DNA of 28,227 bases from Clostridiales bacterium UBA4706. GTDB taxonomy: Bacteria > Bacillota > Clostridia > Oscillospirales > Oscillospiraceae. The position numbers and the translations under genes were made by a program. The stretch spans positions 1 to 28,227 of the forward strand of contig DHKA01000041.1 of assembly GCA_002404605.1 (NCBI GenBank), given 5' to 3'. The notes beneath the pieces are model-generated. The model saw nothing but the letters and a program-made list of their open reading frames with translations. It was not told the origin of the DNA and did no database searches. This document shows positions 23,786-28,227 of this stretch, piece by piece (positions within the stretch are counted from its first letter, which is position 1; every line of letters starts with the position of its first letter).

Positions 23786-24559
23786 ATGAAGAGAATCGCC
23801 GTTATCACCGGCGCTTCAAGCGGCATGGGCCGCCGCTTTGCGGAGACGGTGCAGGAGTTCGGGACGTATGACGAGATCTGGGCGATCGCCCGGCGGGGCG
23901 ACCGGCTCGAAGAACTCAAAAGCCATACGGCTTTTCCGGTGCGGCCCATTTCGCTCGACCTCTCCGATCCGGCATCGTATGAGACATATGCCGCGCTGCT
24001 GCGCGAGGAACGGCCGGAGGTCAGCCTTCTTATCAACGCCAGCGGCTTCGGCAAATTCCGTGCCGTAATGGATACGCCGCTCGAGGTCAATCTCAACATG
24101 GTCGATCTCAACTGCAAGGCGGTCATGGCGCTCTGCCAGCTCACGGTGCCGTATATGCCGTCCGGCAGCCAGATCATCAATATTGCGTCCGTTGCGGCGT
24201 TCCAGCCGATCCCGTATATCAACGTTTACGGCGCTACGAAGGCCCTTGTTCTGCACTACAGCCGCGCGCTCAACCGCGAACTGAAAAAGCAGGGCGTGCG
24301 TGTGATGGCGGTATGCCCGTTTTGGACAAAAACGGAGTTCTTTGACCGCGCCGTGGCATCCGATGAAAAGCCGGTCGTCAAGAAATACGTCGCCATGTAT
24401 AAGCCCGAGGAGATCGTTGCACAGGCATGGAAGGACGCCAAGAAGGGGAAAGACATGAGCAAATGCGGCTTCAAGGCACGCCTTCAGGCGCTCGGCGTGA
24501 AGATCTTGCCGCACAGCATGGTGATGGACACCTGGCTCCGCCAGCAAGAGCTGGATTAA
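23786..24559 (+). CDS. Short-chain dehydrogenase/reductase
   Basis: 257-aa NAD(P)-dependent oxidoreductase of the classical SDR family. Cofactor motif TGASSGMG at 8-15, NASGFG near 88-93, and the catalytic Tyr/Lys pair in YINVYGATKALVLHYSRAL with an upstream Ser in INIASVAA. The substrate is not predictable from sequence. Start at 23786: GGAG is 7 nt upstream, while the ATG at 23780 is too close. It lies directly after the murC operon terminator and converges on the exonuclease gene, so it is probably a single-gene unit or depends on read-through; no promoter stands out. Confidence 0.88.
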   Translation: MKRIAVITGASSGMGRRFAETVQEFGTYDEIWAIARRGDRLEELKSHTAFPVRPISLDLSDPASYETYAALLREERPEVSLLINASGFGKFRAVMDTPLEVNLNMVDLNCKAVMALCQLTVPYMPSGSQIINIASVAAFQPIPYINVYGATKALVLHYSRALNRELKKQGVRVMAVCPFWTKTEFFDRAVASDEKPVVKKYVAMYKPEEIVAQAWKDAKKGKDMSKCGFKARLQALGVKILPHSMVMDTWLRQQELD

Positions 24560-24568
24560 AGAAAATCA

Positions 24569-24613
24569 AAAACCGGGGCTGCACGGCTTTGTCGGCTGTG
24601 CTGCCCCGGTTTT
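24569..24613. terminator. Bidirectional terminator between convergent genes
   Basis: AAAACCGGGGC (24569-24579) pairs perfectly with GCCCCGGTTTT (24603-24613), with further pairing inside (GCACGGC with GGCTGTGC). The A/T ends serve as U tracts for both the SDR gene and the exonuclease gene. Confidence 0.85.
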
Positions 24614-24618
24614 GAGTT

Positions 24619-25590
24619 TCAGGTGTTTTCGCTTCTGCGGCGGCGGTGTCCGCGTCCGCGGCGGCGGCTCTGCGTCGCCTTATCGCGGTAGAATTTTTCC
24701 ATCTCATCATCGGCACGGTAGACGATGCGGTTCACCGACCAGCTGTCGTTTTCCGTTTTGCGGAATTTGAGCCGGACAAGGAATTTACGGTGCTCCTCGC
24801 ATGTGCCGATCGTCATATATCGCCGGTCGCCCTGATTGACCCAGCGCGTCAGCTCCAGCGGCTCACCGCAGTCGGGACAGACGGCGCTCGTGACCTCCGC
24901 GTCCAGAAATGCCTCGGAGCGGGAGTTGTACCCGGTGAAGGCGCGGTGCTCGAGAGCGTCCGGCTCGTCGGTGTGGTGCTTATCTTCCGGCAGACGTGTG
25001 GCGAGAAGGGAAGTGGCGTTGTTGTACTGCTCCAGTCCCTCGGCAAAGTCGAGCTTTGAGCAGACGAGCGCCGTGTTGTAGGCGTCGCCGAGCGCGTCGT
25101 GCGCCACACGGGTCTGCTCGATGGCAAAGTGCTCCATCGCTGTGGCGAGAGATTTCTGGTTTTTATCGCCGCCGGTCTGGATGTTGTAGATGAGCTGGAG
25201 ATTGATCCAGTCTTCGATCCAGTCCCAGTCAAGATCGTGGATGATGATGTTCTGCTCCATGATCCGCCGGTCGTCGTAGCCCCAGGTGACAAACACAGGA
25301 TCCTCGCCGCACCATTCGCGGAAGCGCTCGAACACGGTGGGGAACGTATCGCCGTGGCTGAGCCGTTCCTTATCGATGCCGGTCAGCTTTTTGACCTTGT
25401 AATGCATGCTGCGGAAGTAAATGGGCCGCACGTCGGACTGGAATTCCTCCGCGGGGCAGAAGTCATCGTCGAGCTTCACTGCGCCGATCTGAATGATCTC
25501 GCCGCTCAGATGGATGGGGAGACGGTTGAAGACGGACGCGTTGGAGCTCATAGCCTGGTTCCATTCCAGGTCAAGGACAATATAGGACAT
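24619..25590 (-). CDS. DEDDh 3'-5' exonuclease with basic C-terminal tail
   Basis: 323-aa exonuclease of the DnaQ-like/ERI1-KapD type. Catalytic acids: D7 and E9 in IVLDLEWNQ, Asp in WGYDDRRIM, and the His-Asp pair in RVAHDALGDAYNTALV. The middle (SLATAMEHFAIEQTR) fits RNA or short-nucleic-acid exonucleases. Residues after about 235 form an added module with CPDCGEP and a later C/H pair (GTCEEHRKF) resembling a zinc ribbon, then a strongly basic tail RRRGRGHRRRR. The substrate is probably RNA or single-stranded nucleic acid; not proven. The start lies 11 nt after AAAGG, a weak site, but promoter boxes upstream support it. Confidence 0.85.
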   Translation of the reverse strand: MSYIVLDLEWNQAMSSNASVFNRLPIHLSGEIIQIGAVKLDDDFCPAEEFQSDVRPIYFRSMHYKVKKLTGIDKERLSHGDTFPTVFERFREWCGEDPVFVTWGYDDRRIMEQNIIIHDLDWDWIEDWINLQLIYNIQTGGDKNQKSLATAMEHFAIEQTRVAHDALGDAYNTALVCSKLDFAEGLEQYNNATSLLATRLPEDKHHTDEPDALEHRAFTGYNSRSEAFLDAEVTSAVCPDCGEPLELTRWVNQGDRRYMTIGTCEEHRKFLVRLKFRKTENDSWSVNRIVYRADDEMEKFYRDKATQSRRRGRGHRRRRSENT

Positions 25591-25621
25591 TCGGATTACC
25601 GACCTTTCTTATAACCATGAT

Positions 25622-25650
25622 ATTATAGCAATGTGAGGGAGAAATAACAA
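25622..25650 (-). promoter_or_regulatory. Promoter of the exonuclease gene
   Basis: Minus-strand TTGTTA (25650-25645), 17-bp spacer, perfect TATAAT (25627-25622). Confidence 0.65.
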
Positions 25651-25734
25651 TCCCCTTTTTCCGGAAAAATCACGGCCTGCGGCGGACGGTTTTCGCAGAA
25701 CACACTTTTTGCAGACCAAAAAGCAAATATTGTG

Positions 25735-25763
25735 TTTCCATTCTCCCGTAGGTGATGTATAAT
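25735..25763 (+). promoter_or_regulatory. Promoter of ddl-murF
   Basis: TTTCCA (25735-25740), 17-bp spacer, perfect TATAAT (25758-25763); about 25 nt of leader before GGGAGG and the ddl ATG. Confidence 0.6.
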
Positions 25764-25795
25764 AAAACGAATTGCAAACATGGGAGGCATGACTC

Positions 25796-26830
25796 ATGTA
25801 CATAGCTGTTATCTGCGGCGGATTGAGCACCGAACGCGACGTTTCCATCAGCTCCGGCACGTGCGCGGCGCGTGCGCTGCGAGAGCGCGGGCACAAGGTC
25901 GCACTGGTCGATCTCTTTCTCGGGAACCCGTCGGCGGTCTCTGATCCCCGCAGCGTCTTTACGTCCGACGCCGGAGATTCCGTTTACTCCGTCCGGGAGA
26001 CGGAGCCCGACCTTGACAAGATCCGCGCCCAGCGCGGCGGCGAAGGTCTGATCGGCCCCGGCGTGATCGAGACCTGCCGCGCCGCGGATATTACATTCCT
26101 CGCGCTGCACGGCGCGGAGGGCGAAAACGGAAAGCTGCAGGCGTGTCTGGATCTTTACGGCGTGCCGTATACCGGCAGCGGCTATCTCGGCAGCGCGCTC
26201 GCCATGGATAAGGAACTGAGCAAGATCCTTTTCCGCAGCAGCGGCATCCCCACGCCCCCGGGCGTTACGCTTCGCCGCGGCGACGCTGTACCGGAGAGCA
26301 TCGGCTTTCCGTGCGTCGTGAAACCCTGCTCCGGCGGTTCGTCTGTCGGCACGAGCATTGTCACCGAGCCGGAAAAGCTCCCCGGAGCGCTCGAAGAGGC
26401 ATTCTCCTGTGATGAGGCGGTGCTGGTGGAAAAGTACATCCGCGCCCGCGAGCTGACGGTCGGTGTGATGGACGGTTGCGCCATGGCGGTCATCGAGATC
26501 ATTCCCAAGACCGGGTTCTACGATTATAAGAATAAGTACCAGGCGGGCCTTACCGAGGAAATCTGTCCCGCGCCGATCAGCTCGGAGGACACCGCGCGCG
26601 TGCAGCGCCTTGCCGAGCGTGTATACGAAGCGCTCCATCTCGATGCCTACGGACGCGTCGATTTTCTGATGGATAAAGCGGACGGCAAGCTCTACTGCCT
26701 GGAAGCCAACACGCTCCCCGGCATGACTCCCACAAGTCTCATCCCGCAGATGGCGGCGGCCGAGGGCATGGACTACGGCGAACTGTGTGAGAAGATCATC
26801 GAAGTATCTCTGAAGAAGTATAAGAAATGA
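25796..26830 (+). CDS. ddl: D-alanine--D-alanine ligase
   Basis: 344-aa ATP-grasp ligase making D-Ala-D-Ala for the peptidoglycan stem peptide. N-terminal IAVICGGLSTERDVSISSG; ATP-grasp loop CSGGSSVGTSIV; omega-loop TGFYDYKNKY with the Tyr arrangement typical of D-Ala-D-Ala rather than D-Ala-D-Lac ligases; C-terminal LEANTLPGMTPTSLIPQMAAAEGM. The VanA-type histidine is not seen, so the wall should end in D-Ala-D-Ala. It overlaps murF by 4 bp, the direct user of its product. Confidence 0.95.
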   Translation: MYIAVICGGLSTERDVSISSGTCAARALRERGHKVALVDLFLGNPSAVSDPRSVFTSDAGDSVYSVRETEPDLDKIRAQRGGEGLIGPGVIETCRAADITFLALHGAEGENGKLQACLDLYGVPYTGSGYLGSALAMDKELSKILFRSSGIPTPPGVTLRRGDAVPESIGFPCVVKPCSGGSSVGTSIVTEPEKLPGALEEAFSCDEAVLVEKYIRARELTVGVMDGCAMAVIEIIPKTGFYDYKNKYQAGLTEEICPAPISSEDTARVQRLAERVYEALHLDAYGRVDFLMDKADGKLYCLEANTLPGMTPTSLIPQMAAAEGMDYGELCEKIIEVSLKKYKK

Positions 26831-28173
26831 ACGGAATGACGATCGGCGAAATGCTCCGCGCCTGCCGCGGCGAATGGCAGGGAAACGAAGAGACGCTCAC
26901 CAAAACGCCGTCCTCCGTCGTGACCGACAGCCGGCAGGCGAGGGAAGGAAGCCTTTTTCTCGCGCTGCGCGGCGAGCGGACAGACGGCCATAAGTATATT
27001 CCCGACGTGCTGCAGAAGGGCGCGCTTGCGGTGCTGTGCGAAGAGTACGCGGCGGGCGAGCCGTGCATCGTTGTGTCGGATACTCTCACGGCGATGCAGC
27101 AGATCGCCGCGGCAAGCCGAAAGCGCTGGGACATCCCGTTTATCGGCGTCACCGGCAGCGTCGGCAAGACAACGGCGAAGGAAATGCTCGCCGCCGCGCT
27201 CTCCGGAAAATACGAAGTATTCAAAACGCCGGGCAGCATGAACGGACAGATCGGTATTCCCGTTTCACTCATCGGTCTGCACGGAGACTATGACGTCGCC
27301 GTGATCGAGATGGGGGTTTCTCTCTTCGGGGAGATGACGCGCCTCACGAACATGGTGCATCCCGATATGGCGGTGTTTACGAACATTGGCGACGCGCATC
27401 TCGAAGCGCTCGGCGACCGTCCCGGCATCCTGAGGGCCAAGTCTGAGATATTGCAGGGCATGGGGCCCAATGCCGTCATCTTCGCCAACGGCGACGATGC
27501 ACTTCTTTCCAAAGCGGACTTCGGACGGAAAACCGTCCTCTTCGGTCTCGGCGAAAACTGCGCCGTCCGCGCTGCGGATGTGCACCAGAACGGCGAGTGC
27601 CTCTCCTGCCGCATTTTCGCGGGAGGCCGCGATTTTGCCGTGACCGTCCCGGCGTATGGCACATATATGATCTATTCGGTGCTCGCTGCGGCGGCGGTAT
27701 CGCTTGAGCTCGGTCTTTCGGACGGGGAGATTGCGCGCGGTCTCGCCCGGTATGAGACGGTGGGCCGCCGCTCGCGCGTTGTAAAGACTGGCTACTGCAC
27801 GCTTGTGGACGATTGCTATAACGCCAACCCCACCTCCGACTGCGCGGCGATCGACTCGCTCGCGTCGCTTCCCGGACGGCGCGTCTGCATTCTCGGCGAT
27901 ATGCTGGAAATGGGAGGAAATGCCCCGGAGCTTCACCGCTCGGTCGGCGAATATGCCGCGGCGCACGGCGTTGATCTTGTGATAACGCAGGGCGAGCTGG
28001 CTGGATATATTGCCGAAGGCGCAGGGAAGATCGGCGCGCATTACCCCGACCGGGTAGCGCTTCTCGCGGCGCTCCCGGAGCTGGTCCGCGAGGGCGATGT
28101 TGTGCTCGTCAAGGCCTCCCACGGCGCGCATTTCGAGGAAATATCGGAAGCCGTCAAGCAGCTCACTTTATAA
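26827..28173 (+). CDS. murF: UDP-N-acetylmuramoyl-tripeptide--D-alanyl-D-alanine ligase
   Basis: 448-aa Mur ligase that attaches D-Ala-D-Ala to the UDP-MurNAc-tripeptide, the last cytoplasmic stem-peptide step. Markers: VVTDSRQAREGSLFLALRGERTDGH (substrate domain), P-loop GVTGSVGKTTAKEML, GSMNGQIGIPVSLI, AVIEMGVSLFGEM, TNIGDAHLEALG and DDCYNANPTS in domain 3. Complete length. The start codon overlaps the ddl stop (ATGA), so the two enzymes are produced together. No downstream gene is visible in the remaining 54 bp. Confidence 0.95.
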   Translation: MNGMTIGEMLRACRGEWQGNEETLTKTPSSVVTDSRQAREGSLFLALRGERTDGHKYIPDVLQKGALAVLCEEYAAGEPCIVVSDTLTAMQQIAAASRKRWDIPFIGVTGSVGKTTAKEMLAAALSGKYEVFKTPGSMNGQIGIPVSLIGLHGDYDVAVIEMGVSLFGEMTRLTNMVHPDMAVFTNIGDAHLEALGDRPGILRAKSEILQGMGPNAVIFANGDDALLSKADFGRKTVLFGLGENCAVRAADVHQNGECLSCRIFAGGRDFAVTVPAYGTYMIYSVLAAAAVSLELGLSDGEIARGLARYETVGRRSRVVKTGYCTLVDDCYNANPTSDCAAIDSLASLPGRRVCILGDMLEMGGNAPELHRSVGEYAAAHGVDLVITQGELAGYIAEGAGKIGAHYPDRVALLAALPELVREGDVVLVKASHGAHFEEISEAVKQLTL

Positions 28174-28189
28174 AATATGCCTCGCAGAG

Positions 28190-28209
28190 TTTGCGCCCGC
28201 AGGCGCAAA
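28190..28209 (+). terminator. Possible terminator hairpin after murF
   Basis: TTTGCGCC (28190-28197) and GGCGCAAA (28202-28209) form an 8-bp stem with a CGCA loop. No U tract follows, so it may only protect the 3' end or be incomplete as a terminator. Confidence 0.4.
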
Positions 28210-28227
28210 GTAAGTTCAAAACATTTT

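Overview
The window reads as a stretch of chromosome from a spore-forming, GC-rich member of the Clostridia (my guess is an Oscillospiraceae-like gut lineage). An integrated phage-like element abuts ordinary housekeeping genes at a tRNA-Pro. The host call rests on an intact sigK with a pro-sequence, Firmicutes-type ribosome binding sites throughout, and a DUF975 gene beside murC. I ran no database search; all family names come from reading the translated sequences.

Region 1 (about 1-9812, minus strand) is the replication module of a Firmicutes siphophage-type prophage or a derivative of one. In transcription order it has a 60-aa protein, a long non-coding leader ending in an attenuator, a sigma-like HTH protein, two small proteins, a DUF2800 nuclease, a DUF2815 single-strand DNA-binding protein, a small membrane protein, a family A DNA polymerase, a DUF4406-like protein, a VapE-type primase-helicase, a VRR-NUC nuclease and an SNF2 helicase that runs off the left edge. 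A repeat-rich gap between vapE and VRR-NUC looks like a replication origin or operator. No structural genes or integrase are inside the window.

Region 2 (about 9813-16781, plus strand) is a defence island transcribed divergently from the phage module. One tight operon carries four genes that look like an ABC-three-component (ABC-3C) conflict system: two recognition or effector-type proteins sharing an NQYGD motif, a middle component, and a DUF3732-type ABC ATPase with a CPFC zinc-hook-like motif. It continues with a small XRE-type regulator and an HNH restriction endonuclease. The m5C methyltransferase follows from its own promoter, which is threaded through two interleaved inverted repeats. 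Base composition drops from GC-rich in the phage module to AT-rich in the restriction-modification genes, so the element is a mosaic.

Region 3 (16782-17411) is a junction without protein genes: nested repeats and hairpins, the tRNA-Pro(GGG) terminator, the tRNA itself and its promoter. The tRNA 3' end faces the element, the usual geometry for tRNA-targeted integration.

Region 4 (17412-28227) is chromosomal: a VanY-type D,D-carboxypeptidase, sigK, an alpha/beta hydrolase, glpK, murC with a DUF975 membrane protein, an SDR oxidoreductase, a DEDDh exonuclease, then ddl-murF. Peptidoglycan precursor synthesis (murC, ddl, murF) and trimming (vanY-like) dominate.

The most interesting parts are (a) the 9224-9629 leader, where a 175-nt repeat-built structure is followed by a terminator/antiterminator pair whose terminator stem contains the next gene's Shine-Dalgarno sequence, and (b) the ABC-3C plus HTH plus restriction operon with its duplicated NQYGD motif.
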